Assembly: GCA_022376515.1 (NCBI GenBank)
Contig: WTXI01000007.1
Coordinates: 620,001-684,000 of the forward strand
From: Lactifluus volemus
Taxonomy: Eukaryota; Basidiomycota; Agaricomycetes; Russulales; Russulaceae
Length of the DNA: 64,000 bases
Direction of reading: 5' to 3'
In this document: piece by piece, positions 1 through 11,107 of the stretch
Layout of the letters: every line of letters starts with the position of its first letter
Numbering within the stretch: the first letter of the stretch is position 1
Made by a program: the position numbers and the translations under genes
Notes under the pieces: generated by a model
Database searches by the model: none
Seen by the model: the letters and a program-made list of their open reading frames with translations, nothing else
What the model was told of the DNA's origin: nothing

Positions 1-102
1 CTTGAGCGTATCAAGGCGGAAAAGGCAGCCCGACGTGCACAGCGTGAGCGAGAGTCCACAGGGAGCTTCCCACCTCGTGAAGAACCTGAAAGACTGGTGT
101 AA
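1..102 (+). CDS. C-terminal end of an unidentified protein (5' truncated by window)
   Basis: An open frame enters from the window edge and ends at TAA 100-102, giving 33 residues. It is rich in charged residues: a Lys/Arg/Glu/Ala stretch (KAEKAARRAQRERE) followed by a Ser/Pro/Glu tail ending in ERLV. This looks like the end of a charged helical or disordered tail. The sequence after the stop is AT-rich with T runs, as expected for a fungal 3' region. The family cannot be named from so little, and the strand and frame could still be wrong if this piece is not coding. Confidence 0.45.
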   Translation, partial: LERIKAEKAARRAQRERESTGSFPPREEPERLV

Positions 103-1336
103 TTCCTGACGTAGTACGTCCTCAATCTTATTCACGCTTCCGATCGTCTACGAGATCAGGTTTCGCAGTTCTTTATTTATTTTTTTGGCTATCCATCTTC
201 CTGTGTATTTTACTATCTGTGGTTCGACCATTCTACCAACCCCATTTGCCTCGTCACATTCTCGGAACGACTCTCAATCTATTTTTTCGACATCCAATTG
301 CCCTCATTGACCGCGACATCTCATTTCCGACCGCCTTGTTTTAGTTCTCTGCAACAATCCGCGAGTATCAAAATCTAGATTGAAGTACCTTCACGTTCAC
401 GGTACATGATGAACACGAATGTCTTTTATTATTATTATTATAAGCAATAGAAGGCTTTATACGCTCTTTGAAACTTTGTCGAGTCTATTAACCTGTGAAT
501 ACCTGCTCGAGTGCGAGCGGTAATACTGGTATGGCACGGAGAATGTGAGCTTCTCATCAGTGAAACTCCACAACCTGTCACCCGGTAGATGGTTCTGACG
601 AGTCAAGAGATATTACCTTTTGGCTACGTGTGCAATTCCGCGTGCACATGGTGAGTATATAGTCCGCTCATACTGGAGCGGGACGTCTGTCAAAATAGCT
701 TCCTTAGAGAATCTGGCCTCGAACAATTGGGCCAAACCTATATAACACCTCACGGGTGAACCAACGTGAATGTGAGCTCTAGTTATTGCCACCAAGACTT
801 CGTTCACCCTCCATGTCTGCTGCGATAACCTCGCATTCACTCGCGGGGCTGGAAGCTATCTGCCTGTACTCGGATATTATAAAAAAATTACATGAACCGT
901 GCGAGGACGCTTTACAGTAATCAGAATTGTAAATACCTCGAACCATCTACAATGTATTGCCAGATGCAGGAGGGAGTTCGAGTGGTGCCCATCCTGTACG
1001 TCTATATCTACAACAAGGCACTGTGGTGTGGTGAGTATAAGTCGACAACAATAATTTTAAAGTAAAAACAGGGCTGATCGAAGGGATGGAGAAGGAAAGA
1101 AGGATGCAAAGCTGAAGCACTCTGGTTTTCGGTGTCCGTGACGTCGAACAACTTGAAGCAGAACTCATGGTTGTCCGATATCATATATGTTTTTGATAGA
1201 CCCCATAATCGCAGAGCTGCTCTATTTCCGACAAGTGATCAAAAAAGTTGGGGACATACCTAAGGAAATTCTTGCCAGACCCCTCTATAGAACCAGAGAG
1301 GCGGTAGCAGCGAATGCACGGGGCAAGGGGAACGTG

Positions 1337-1382
1337 CGTTTTCCACGGATCCACAATCCCTGTTGTGGATCCACGGAAAACG
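1337..1382. repeat. Inverted repeat, 20-nt arms, 6-nt loop
   Basis: Arm 1337-1356 and arm 1363-1382 are reverse complements except for two adjacent mismatches, around a TCCCTG loop. Each arm contains a BamHI-like GGATCC core flanked by CCAC/GTGG. It could fold as a hairpin or be the relic of a small palindromic element. No gene lies next to it. Confidence 0.7.
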
Positions 1383-2114
1383 TATATTCTCCTTTGTGGA
1401 TCAGCAGTAAAAAAAAACTAGATCCTTTCAGACTTATGAACGTGCTGCCTTTGGGCAGCCGCATCGTACGTGGATGATGGAAATGGGTCTCCGGATTTTC
1501 TTCGTCATATATTTTCCTTTATTTGGCTGAGATAAGTCTAAATTTATATATTCCCAAAAATAATACCGCTAATTTGGGACTTCTCCTGCAGCGTTGTAGT
1601 TTTTGGAAGGATCTGAGAGCTAGCCTCTACTGTATGTTTCTCTCTCAATGGAGTACCTGATTACATCACTGCGAGCCATGATGTTCGTCTAAGGCGGCTT
1701 GCCAAAACTAGTTGCATTGCAACTCTCAAGAACTATCGTCGACACCTGCGCGGTTTTCACACCAGTGGCTACTGCTCGTACTTCCCCTTGCGCGAGCTTT
1801 TCCAACCGACCACTGGCATCGCATGTTCAATATCAGTCTTGCCTGTTTCCATGTCTATTGAGAATCTGTCGGAAGGGAGACAAGCAATTTCACAGCGACC
1901 ATCCAACACTGTGTATCAACCGATTCGCCTTTCCGCGCTCGGGCGTGAAAGCGAGGACAGAAAACACCCAACCGTTACTTCCGCGATGACCGCTGTTGAT
2001 GTTGGGATCTCTGTGTAAGTCACGAGGTATCTGACCAAAATTTCGAAGCGTTGAAAGAGGTCTTTCAAAGCAATGTGACCCTGGCAAGCCCCAGCCACCT
2101 TGATATTAATATCA

Positions 2115-3060
2115 AAAAGCAGGCCCTGGACGAGCCATCTCGGAGTTTATCGGCTCGGGCCAGCACGTACGCCGATGGTATCGGCAGACAATGAGTAGCG
2201 TACATGCGCTGTTGTAGGGCAGGTTGTAAGCTCGAAGAACGGTGGATGGTTTGGGAAGTCTTTTCCTCACAGAGCACGTTCATGGGGGGTGTCTGGAGTA
2301 GTTTGGTGCAGACAAGTGGTTCCTCAGAGCCTAAGAGCTGGTGACCTAGTCTAGTCTCCTTGTTACGGGCGATAATCATTTTCCGGGTCAGGTTCTCACA
2401 GGGAACTTAATTTTTGCTCTCGATGCGTACAGAAACTAGCAGACAATCTACCGCCCCTGTCAATTCGCTTTGTCAATCTGCAACGACTCACGATCAATGA
2501 CCACCTCCCATTTCCCTTCTGGTCTTCTGCAACAATTATGATCTGCGAGTTCTCCACCAATTCTTCTTGTGATAACAATTCCCAGAACCAGGGTTTCCAC
2601 TGGCGTTACCACCAACGCTTACCGACATCCAGACCTCCCTCAAGAACTTGAAGCTTGAGCGGCAAAAGAATCCAAGACAACCTCCGAGAGAAGGACACCC
2701 ACTGCCAGCAAAGATCACCCCGCACACCTACAATATAAATATCGAAGTGCAGGCCCTCAGGCTGAACGAGCTATCTAGAAAAAATTTCAGGCAACACCAA
2801 CGCCGATGGTGGCAGTAGACAGGTAGGACATGGTAGCTATATGCAGCATCGTGTAAGCGACACAAAACTAATGACTATTCTACTCACCCCTGTAATTGTT
2901 TTTTTTTTTTTTTTTTTTTTTTTTTTACGTACATTACTCTACCCCCTGTCAATTCGCTTCGTCAACCTGGAAGACTCACCATCAACGACCACCTCCCATT
3001 TCCACCACCCTTCTGGTATTCTGCGAGTTCTCCCTAATTCTTCTTGTCATACCTTAAACT
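2115..3060. repeat. Diverged direct duplication (two copies)
   Basis: Two ordered blocks occur twice. Block 1: near 2115-2200 and again near 2740-2860 (shared GCAGGCCCT, then CGCCGATGGT and GGCAG). Block 2: near 2445-2575 and again near 2932-3048 (shared CTGTCAATTCGCTT, ACCACCTCCCATTTCC, CCCTTCTGG, GCGAGTTCTCC, AATTCTTCTTGT). The copies are the same way round and clearly diverged by substitutions and indels. The second copy also carries the 28-T run at 2899-2926. Probably an old tandem duplication or two relics of one repeat family. Confidence 0.65.
2899..2926. repeat. Homopolymer of 28 T
   Basis: An uninterrupted T run between the two blocks of the second copy of the diverged duplication. 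Read on the minus strand it is an A28 tract after the block 2 sequence, which could be the poly(A) trace of a retroposed sequence. No target-site duplication was confirmed. Confidence 0.8.
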
Positions 3061-3458
3061 ACCACACAATAACACTACCATCTCATCTTGGTACGAGCCG
3101 CGTCAAAAACTCTCGCTTGTATCCGGCACCAACGTCGCTGAGCAGGCAAGTTCTATCATCGACGTGTGATCATCTGTCGAAGTGAATCCTCATCGCCTGA
3201 TATCCCATGGGCACTTGAATGGGAAATGCTCACCGGAAAACGCCCCAGCAACCTGCATTGTCATCTCGTCGGGCACAGTCACGCATTTCACGCCACCAGA
3301 ACGGTCGAGCGAGCGGCGCGCACCACCGCTGCAGACAGCTCTAATGCTCCGAGAGACGTTGCTTTTGAATTGATCTCAGCTATGTGTGCGATGCGCATGC
3401 CGTACTATCATCTGTCCGCAAAATTACCCCAGCGAGCGTGATGTAGGTGCCTGCACGG

Positions 3459-4180
3459 TTTGCGGTGGTAAAAGTAAGCTGACCCGTGCGTCTCGAGCGT
3501 GACCACGGGAACTGCATCACTGCTTCATGGTTCTGTGATGGGTGGAGAGGAAAAGAGCTTACACCATCATCCCAGCCGACGTCCTTGCATCCCTTAATGA
3601 TGCCACCTAGCAACCCGCCAACAAGGCAGCGGGCTTGACACCTCGAGGGAGCTCCGTCTGTATCTCTGTGATCATCGACGCTTGGCCTCCCCACAATATC
3701 TGGTAATCATACGCCGGCAGAAGCACACTAAAAATGTGGTCGTGAGCGTTCAAATATTGGCCTCCCTCACTAACGTGCGCCAAGGAGAACCCGTCACCGT
3801 CGCCACGTACGTGTCTGCACAGCCACCTCAGCAGGGCGCAGTATTTCGACATTAGAACACGCCCGGAAACGACGACGTTCGCACCGACGGCGCGCAGGAA
3901 CGCTTGCGTCCGCGCGTCAACACCATGTGGGAGGAAGATCATGCAGGGAACACCGAGCTCTTGCGCTGCGCTGGAGGCTGCGAGGCTCACATGACCTCCC
4001 GATGCACATAGAGCGCGCTGTACAAAGAGTGAGATGCCACGATGCTTGAAGGTCGGAAGTTCTGTGCGCATTTAATATACTAGAGGCAAGGAGACCTGTT
4101 GGTATTGCACACACCTCAGGTTTAAGGTAGACGGCGTACTCTTATGACCCGAAGAAGAGTAGGGGTGTCTTTGGTCCAGA
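3459..4180 (-). pseudogene. L-serine dehydratase (PLP family) pseudogene
   Basis: Translated pieces match catabolic L-serine/threonine dehydratase in order: LWTK.TPLL, VYLKPE, the lysine region TFKHRG, ASGG, the block AYDYQILWGGQASM, LPRGVKPAA, then GGLLGGIIKGCKDVGWDD and VPVVTLETHGSAYFYH. Two introns still read well, near 4068-4118 and near 3510-3560 (GTGTAAG donor, TGCAG acceptor), so this is not a processed copy. It is broken. There is a stop and frame change in the N-terminal part near 4145. A deletion near 3620 shifts the frame and removes the residues (CSVGGG in relatives) that bind the cofactor phosphate. Everything after the THGS motif is missing. The Asn of the usual SGGN motif is also changed (ASGGH). 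The family assignment is secure; loss of function is inferred from the lesions. Confidence 0.85.
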
Positions 4181-5173
4181 GTTGATGTTCGGGATGGCCC
4201 CCGGCCATTGGTTTCAGAGATCAGCTAGAAACATTCAATAATCATGATTACTCATATGTCGGTAGCCGAGCCGAGTGATCGATGGTAGATTGTCTCGTCT
4301 CCGAAAGTTTCCGTCATCAGCATGTGACGACATGGTAGATTTGCGTGCTCAAGCGCTCAAGCTCAGGCTCTAGAATGACATACGAATCGGATTGTAAGGT
4401 ATTAGGCGATTCGTGTTGGTGAGCCATCGCTTGACGGCAAATCGTCGTTCGGTTGTCGTATATAGTTCATCCGAAAGCTCTCGAGACGCCTAACACCGCC
4501 AACCTAACATGGGAGTTTCTCATATTGAAAGAGGCAGTCGACACACGGTGGCTTAGAGTGACCAGAAAGCAATGTTGGGGATGGAACAAGCACCTCAGAG
4601 GTGCGGAAAGTGTGAGGTTAGTCATTTTCATGCAGTTCTCGAAGTGCGTTCTCTCTCCGTGCATTTCGTAACTTTGCTTCCTCTCGGTTCCTTGTTGCGC
4701 GTTCAACGGACTAGATGGGGAGTGTGTGAGAAAAACGGGGACTAATTGTACTAGCAAGGTGGAAGGGTGCGCACCTCGTGGTGTAGGCACTTATTCAGCT
4801 CATACTTGACTTGATTACATCCACCTGTCCACTTGGTCCAGACATTCGCATGACAAAGTTCGAGAGCGTCGAAGAACTCCCTACACGCTATGATCATGAT
4901 AAGACGATGAAATGTTGTAGTAGAGTAGAGATGAATTACCGATACGTTTTTCGGAGTGTTGGGGGTGCATGTGAACCTTGAACCGATTTATGGTTAAAAA
5001 CACGGCCGGGAGTTTTCGGTTGCTGTCGAACGTTCACCGAAATCTCCTTTGGAAGGTATTTATTCCCTCTCTCTTCTGCTTTCCAAATTCCACCATTTCT
5101 CACCCCCCACCCACATATTTTCTCACTAACCCGCTTGTTGTGCAGATCAATTTTCTTCTCTTCCCATCACCAA
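4181..5173. other. Intergenic region upstream of transketolase
   Basis: No recognisable gene. Short open frames on both strands (for example minus 4467-4790) lack motifs. The last about 100 bases before the transketolase ATG are pyrimidine-rich (CTCTCTCTTCTGC and similar), typical of a basidiomycete core promoter or 5' UTR. Confidence 0.55.
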
Positions 5174-7926
5174 ATGTCAAAGTTCGTTGCGTCTCCAACC
5201 GATGCGTTGTGCGTCGCTACCATCCGCACACTCGCAGCGGATGTTGTCGGAAAAGCAAACTCGGGTCATCCAGGTCAGAATATGTTCCCAAAACACAGTT
5301 TGGCTTGTATTAATATATTTGGGGCCCCTTAGGTGCTCCGATGGGGATGGCCCCTGTGACCCACATACTGTTTACTCGGTCAGTATATGCTATCCTTTCT
5401 AGCTTTTTCAAGTCATCAGACCTTTTGGAACCAGCTTTTTCAACGCCAACCCCAAGAGTTCAAAATGGTTCAACCGTGATCGTTTCGTTCTTTCCAACGG
5501 GTATGCAGCATATATCCGTGCAGTGCGGATCTGACCATTCACGTGATCACACTTCTAGTCACGGGTTCGTCCACCAATCCTATACATAAATGGCGTTAAT
5601 CTCCCAAATAGCTGTGCCCTTCAATACATTGCCCTCCATCTCTTGGGCTATAAACTCTCTTTAGATGATCTCAAGGCGTTTCGCCAGATTAACTCTCTGA
5701 CCCCCGGTCACCCCGAGGCTCACCATACTGACGGTTAGAACCTTCGACCACAGTAGAACGCCGGGCGCATATACTTAGATTATTTTTTTCAGGTATCGAG
5801 GTCACCACTGGTCCTCTTGGCCAGGGTATCTCCAATGCAGTTGGCTTGGCCATAGCACAGGCCCATCTAGGAGCTGTTTATAATCGAGAGGGTTACGATC
5901 TCGTCAATAACTACACCTACGGTGTGTATACAGCGACTGACATGTTGCTTGTTTTTGACTTTATCGAATAGCGTTCCTTGGGGATGGTTGCTTGATGGAA
6001 GGTGTCTCCAGCGAGGCGTGCAGCCTCGCGGGACATCTTCAACTCGGCAACTTGATCGCCGTAAGTTCCTACTCTGCTACATACATCCCATTCTGAATCT
6101 TTTCTAGATTTGGGACGACAACCGTACGTCAGGATTGTGTGTTTGGGATAGACTCATACTGAGACATGACCCCAGATATTTCTATCGATGGTGACACTGC
6201 AGTTGCTTTCACCGAAAACGTCGAGCAGCGCTACCGCGCTTACGGCTGGCAGGTCTTGCATGTCAGAGACGGCGATCAGTAATGTCCCACATCCTTAGCC
6301 TGACTTTACCCATTCTAATTCAATACAGTGACTTGGAGAGTATCTACAGCGCCATTGCCGAGGCGCGGCGCGAGAAGAACAAGCCGACGCTGATTCGTCT
6401 GACTACCACCATTGGTTATGGTTCAAAGCAGCAAGGTACCCATGGCGTCCACGGAAATCGTGAGTTCTGCCAATAGTACTGTAATTGCTGAGTGATCCAA
6501 TATCTTTACAGCTCTGAAACCTGATGACCTTGCTGCCCTCAAAACCAAGGTCGGCTTCAACCCCGAAATTTCCTTCCACGTACCCGACGAGGTTTATTCT
6601 GCTTGGGCAGTGGTTGGCGAGCGTGGCTCCGTGTTCGAAGCACAATGGCACTCGCTTCTCGCCTCCTACGCCAAGGCTTACCCCAATCAGCACGCCGAAC
6701 TTACACGCCGGATTGCTGGCAGGCTCCCTGACGGCTGGGAGAAGTCGCTCCCCACATACAAGTCGACGGATCCTGCGCAGGCCTCTCGCAAGTTATCAGA
6801 AATTGTTCTCTCCGCAATCACTCCGGTGCTTCCAGATCTCCTCGGTGGCTCTGCAGACTTGACGGGCAGCAATCTCACCAAAGTCAAGGGTACGGTTGAT
6901 TTCCAGCCGGAGAACACTGGACTTGGGAGTTACAAGGGCACATACATTCGCTATGGTGTCCGTGAGCATGGGATGGGTGCGATCGCTAATGGCATCGCAG
7001 CCTATGGTGGCATCGTTCCATTTGTTGGGACGTTCCTCAATTTTGTGTCGTATGCTGCTGGTGCAGTACGCCTATCTGCCCTTTCCAAGCACCAGGTCAT
7101 CTGGGTCGGTGCGTGTATCTTCGTTTTGTGCGTGACGATGACATTGGCAATGACAACCACTTATACAGCCACCCATGACTCGATCGGCCTTGGCGAGGAT
7201 GGTCCTACACACCAGCCCATTGAAACGGCGATCCACTTCCGCTCAATCTCTAACCTCGCGTTCTGGCGTCCTGCAGATGGCAATGAGACCTCTGCCGCGT
7301 ACCTTGTTGCGCTCCGGTCGACCGAAACGCCATCAATCCTCTCGCTTTCACGCCAGAACCTGCCTAACCTAGAGAACTCGACCATCGAGCATGCCACCAG
7401 GGGTGGCTACGTCGTGCACGAGGAGGAAGGCGAGAACCTGACGATTGTAGCCACAGGCTCGGAGGTCAGCATTGCGCTCGAAGCGGCAGGCAAACTCAAG
7501 GCGCAGGGCATCAAAACTCGCGTGGTATCGCTCCCCTGCTGGCTCGTGTTTGATCAGCAGCCCCAGGAGTACAGACTTGGTGTGCTGCGCAGCGGTGCCC
7601 CCATCCTGTCACTCGAGGCGCTCTCGGTATGAGATATTCTTAGTGTTCTCTCCCGAGGCTGGCTGCTGACCATGGAAATACAGACCTCAGGCTGGTCAAA
7701 GTACAGCCACGAACAGTATGGTGTGTCGAACTGGGGTGCATCTGGCCCCTACAAAAAAGTGTATGAGAAGTTCGGAATCACTGGTGACAGTACGCCACCT
7801 TTCATTCTTGACCACTTACTTGAATTTCACCGTGTTGCAGACATTGCGGTTGTTGGAAAGAAGGTAGTTGATTTCTACAAGGCCAAGGGCGGCGAAGTCG
7901 TATCTCCCTTGGTTAGGGCCCTCTAG
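5174..7926 (+). CDS. TKL1: Transketolase
   Basis: Thiamine-diphosphate enzyme of the non-oxidative pentose phosphate pathway, moving two-carbon units between sugar phosphates in the cytosol. The start gives [20 protein letters not shown], then [16 protein letters not shown] near residue 30. My splice model has 14 exons (5174-5273, 5333-5378, 5435-5500, 5559-5564, 5612-5733, 5793-5921, 5972-6060, 6108-6123, 6176-6278, 6329-6459, 6512-7108, 7169-7626, 7684-7783, 7841-7926) and keeps frame to give 682 residues, a normal length for the family. Key motifs are NGHGCALQY (catalytic His), GDGCLMEG...IWDDN (cofactor/metal site), the pyrimidine-domain segments [12 protein letters not shown] and [16 protein letters not shown], and the C-terminal [14 protein letters not shown]. 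Exon 4 is only 6 nt and carries the His codon. It converges with QCR7 downstream. No defect seen. Confidence 0.96.
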
Positions 7927-8202
7927 ACTGGAGATTTGTTTGCGAGTAGAGGCTATGAAGAGCCGTTGAAAAGTTGAAACGATAGGATGTAGACTTTCCT
8001 GCTGTTCGTTCGAGTAACTTACTGAGCGTAGTCACTAGTGTATGTAGTCTGACAAGTATCAATACTTCTTGACTGTTTGTTGCGTTTGCGAATTGGCCTG
8101 CGCGAAAGATACAGACCTGACCTGACATTCAGTTGTCTAATGACCGGAACGCCAAATGACGACCAGCCCAATTAATTTACGCGCTTTCATAAACAAAGAG
8201 AT

Positions 8203-8834
8203 CTATTTCTTCACGACATTGATAGTGTCCCAGACGTGCCTTTCCTGATCCTCCTTAACAACCTCAAGTACATGGGGTTTCAAATACCGAGTATCCTGAA
8301 TGTATAGAAGGAAAGGATGAGAATGTCAACGTTGGTGCGTGGGTATTTGTGGAGACGTACCTCCTCAGGCTTGATCCACTCAGACGGAGGGAGATCTTTA
8401 TGTAGAACGCCAGCATGGGACGCGCGCTTGAATCGGAAGGCACGGTCGTAAGCCTCACGAGGCGTCAAGCGAGTCAATGCCTAGATAACCATAACATTTG
8501 ACACAAAGTTAGACAAGCAAAGCCAGAAAGGGAAAAAAGCCAGCACACCCTTTGAACATCAGGACGTTCCTCGACGACTAGATTCAAAAAAAAAGGGAGA
8601 AATAAAGGAGATGAGTATTTAGTGCTTCTCGCGCCAGCGCAGTACGAGACCGTGGCGCGTGGGCGGAGTTTGGTGGGGGGTTGGTGACGTACGGAGGTCA
8701 TCGTAAAGAAGTCCCATTCGGCGGTAGCCAGCGAGGTTGGCGTACCAGTTGGCGATAGGCTTGAGCCATTTTGAGAGGGTGCGGGAGGAGCGCACGTAGG
8801 GAGCGAGAGATGGACCAAGAGGACCAAAAGGCAT
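8203..8834 (-). CDS. QCR7: Cytochrome bc1 complex subunit 7 (QCR7/UQCRB)
   Basis: Small subunit of mitochondrial respiratory complex III, on the matrix side, needed for assembly around cytochrome b. Four exons (8834-8693, 8577-8549, 8480-8361, 8295-8203) join in frame to 127 residues, the usual size. Conserved pieces are MPFGPLGPSLAPYVRSS at the N-terminus, ANLAGYRRMGLLYDDL, EERPDVQRALTRLTPREAYD, FRFKRASHAG and the C-terminal HVWDTINVVKK. There is no cleavable presequence, as expected for this subunit. The gene is head to head with NDK, with 217 bp between start codons, so the two may share a promoter. Confidence is high because all splice junctions restore conserved residues. Confidence 0.96.
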
Positions 8835-9051
8835 GGTTTTGAAAAGTGAAAGTAACGGGTGAACCGGAACCGGTCGGGTACAGAGTAATTATTTGTGCGT
8901 GTTGTATGCCATAGATGGCGGCCATCTCCGGATTTGGTAGATTGAAATGATCAAGTTTCTGCTTAAAATCTGCGCTCTTTTTTTCGCATACACTCACCTC
9001 TCTTTTCTTCCTTTTTGTCAATACCACTCACAAGAACAACAAATTTCTATC

Positions 9052-9794
9052 ATGTCTCCTCACGAGCGTACGTACATCATGGTCAAGGTCCGTGGCTGCT
9101 TCATTCCCTACCATCCCTGCTCGCCGATGTGCTGATAGAGAGGACCATCGCCGTCACCCTCATTCTAGCCCGACGGCGTCCAGCGTGGTCTTGTCGGCAA
9201 CATCATCAGCCGTTTTGAACAGCGCGGCTTCAAACTCATCGCTCTCAAACTCGTCCATGCAAACACCGAGCACCTCGAGAAGCGTCTGTTTTCCCTTGCT
9301 ATCGCGCGTAGAACGACAAAGCTCACGCAGCCCCCTTCTATTAGACTACGAAGACCTGAAGGAGAAACCCTTCTTCCCAGGTCTGATCAAATACATGGCC
9401 TCGGGCCCCGTCGTCGCCATGGTCTGGCAAGGCCTTGACGCTGTCAAGACGGGTCGTGCGATGCTTGGCGCGACCAACCCACTTGCCTCCGCTCCCGGTT
9501 CGTTTACCATCAATGCGGTTCCCTACCTCGTACTAACTGCGATGATAATACGCTGCGCATTAAACCAGGTACCATCCGTGGCGATTTCGCGCTCGCCGTC
9601 GGTCGCAACATTTGCCATGGCTCCGACTCAGTCGAAAATGCCGAGAAGGAGATCAAACTGTCAGTAGTTTTTACTTTGTGCTACGTACTTTCCGTAACGC
9701 TGATGTGGAACACCTTACCACCCTTGCATGCAGCTGGTTCCCTGAGGGTGTCGTTCAGTTCAATGCCGCGCTCCACGATTGGATCTTCGAGTAG
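9052..9794 (+). CDS. NDK1: Nucleoside diphosphate kinase
   Basis: Transfers the gamma phosphate from ATP to other nucleoside diphosphates through a phospho-histidine. Five exons (9052-9087, 9169-9283, 9345-9497, 9569-9659, 9734-9794) give 151 residues, the standard size of the hexameric eukaryotic enzyme. The N-terminus reads [20 protein letters not shown], followed by [41 protein letters not shown]-like [14 protein letters not shown], and [14 protein letters not shown] with the active His. The residue before that His is Cys, where Ile or Val is common. The C-terminus ends DWIFE. The gene diverges from QCR7. Confidence 0.96.
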
Positions 9795-11107
9795 ACGTTG
9801 GAGGTCATTACTAGTAGTAACACAGAGCCGACAAGTTTCAAACGTACAATGTAGAAGATAAAATTTCATGGGTCTCAATTACACGCACACTCAAGGGACA
9901 TCACACGAAGAAGAAAAAAGCACACACTGCCATGCTCTCGGAAAGATTTAGCTCTTTTGTCACTTGATGTAAGAAGATCTAGTCTGGACTTCGCGTATCT
10001 GCGGGCACAGGTGTCACTCCTATAACACTGCCACCATGCCAGAGCCAGCCTTCACATTTTCATAAGTATACATGCATGGTGTGGGCACGCGCCGCCATGA
10101 GGTCAACTGACGCACGTTCTTGCGCGACGTGCAGCATCACGTTGTTTATCGGCGATCATCGCCTCTGCCTCTTTGGCCTCGGCTCACTACCGACAACAAC
10201 ACGAATCAGGGGTTAGGGGGGGAAAGAACGGACACGAGGCGGGCTTATCATAATCGTAGTATGGCGTAAACACGCCTGAACGTGCGTGGCACGTAGCAGA
10301 AAAGAATAAAGACAAGGGGAAGAACAGGAACCGCTTCGCGTATTAGATAGCCGAAGTACGTGTAAAAGTTTGTGTGTTGGAAATGTGTTTTTTTGAAACG
10401 AAATGAATTCACCTAAACTCACGCACGATGGATCATAGATGGCGCTAGTTGACCGCATGCTTTTTTTTTGGTTGTTGTTGTTGTTGTTGCCGCAGCCATC
10501 GCAACTCGCTCAAAGCTTTTTGTCGATCGCTGATGAAAAATTTATTGGCTACACAGAGATAATGAACAAATGCGACTGTAGTAGGGGGGTAGACACAACA
10601 AACAGAAAACCACCGAGGGAAAAAAAAAATACGACCAAGAAAAAAAGGAGAGTAATAAAGAATAGGTATGGAAAATTTGTTGACAAACGGGAAGAAAAGA
10701 AAAAATAATTAGATAAATACCCGAGGAGTCGGATGGGTTGGAGATACACTGCAATAGTCCAAGGCAATAGCGGTGTGATTGAATATGATAGGATAGCGCC
10801 AGTGAGAGAGCAGCAGCACCAGAAGCTGAGAGGCCAGCAAAGCCAACATGGACCATAGACCCAAGGTGCACAGAGGGCTCGGTTTAGACAGAGAGCATAG
10901 TCAGAAAAACCGGATAGAAACAGAGACGATGTACTGCCCGTGCAGGTGGTCTCCACAAAACTAGCCTCCATTCGCACAACAAGTGACCAGTGTTGGTCTA
11001 TGAACAAATGGAGGCTAGATTGCGGACACCACCCACGGAATGCAAATCGTATCTGGGCGTGATACCAGCAGCGGATTTGACGATGACTCTGGGTGACAGG
11101 TTCATCG
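9795..11107. other. Intergenic region, no gene seen
   Basis: This lies between the NDK stop and the stop of the minus-strand SMG6-like gene. It has a TTG microsatellite at about 10471-10489, several A/T runs, and a minus-strand open frame (10549-11007) whose Cys/Trp/Leu/Phe-rich translation has no recognisable motif. It is likely 3' UTRs plus spacer. Confidence 0.5.

Larger units (their letters stand above)
103..3458. other. Gene-poor interval with diverged repeats
   Basis: No protein family is recognisable in either strand over about 3.3 kb. Short open frames here lack family motifs and overlap each other. The interval contains a TTA microsatellite near 426-441, a near-perfect inverted repeat at 1337-1382, two diverged copies of a segment between 2115 and 3060, and a 28-nt T run at 2899-2926. 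It reads as intergenic or decayed sequence. Confidence 0.6.

Noticed and set aside
10549..11007. 152-codon minus-strand frame rich in Cys, Trp and Leu
   Set aside because: No motif, lies over A-rich spacer on the plus strand, and runs into low-complexity Phe/Ser stretches; likely chance.
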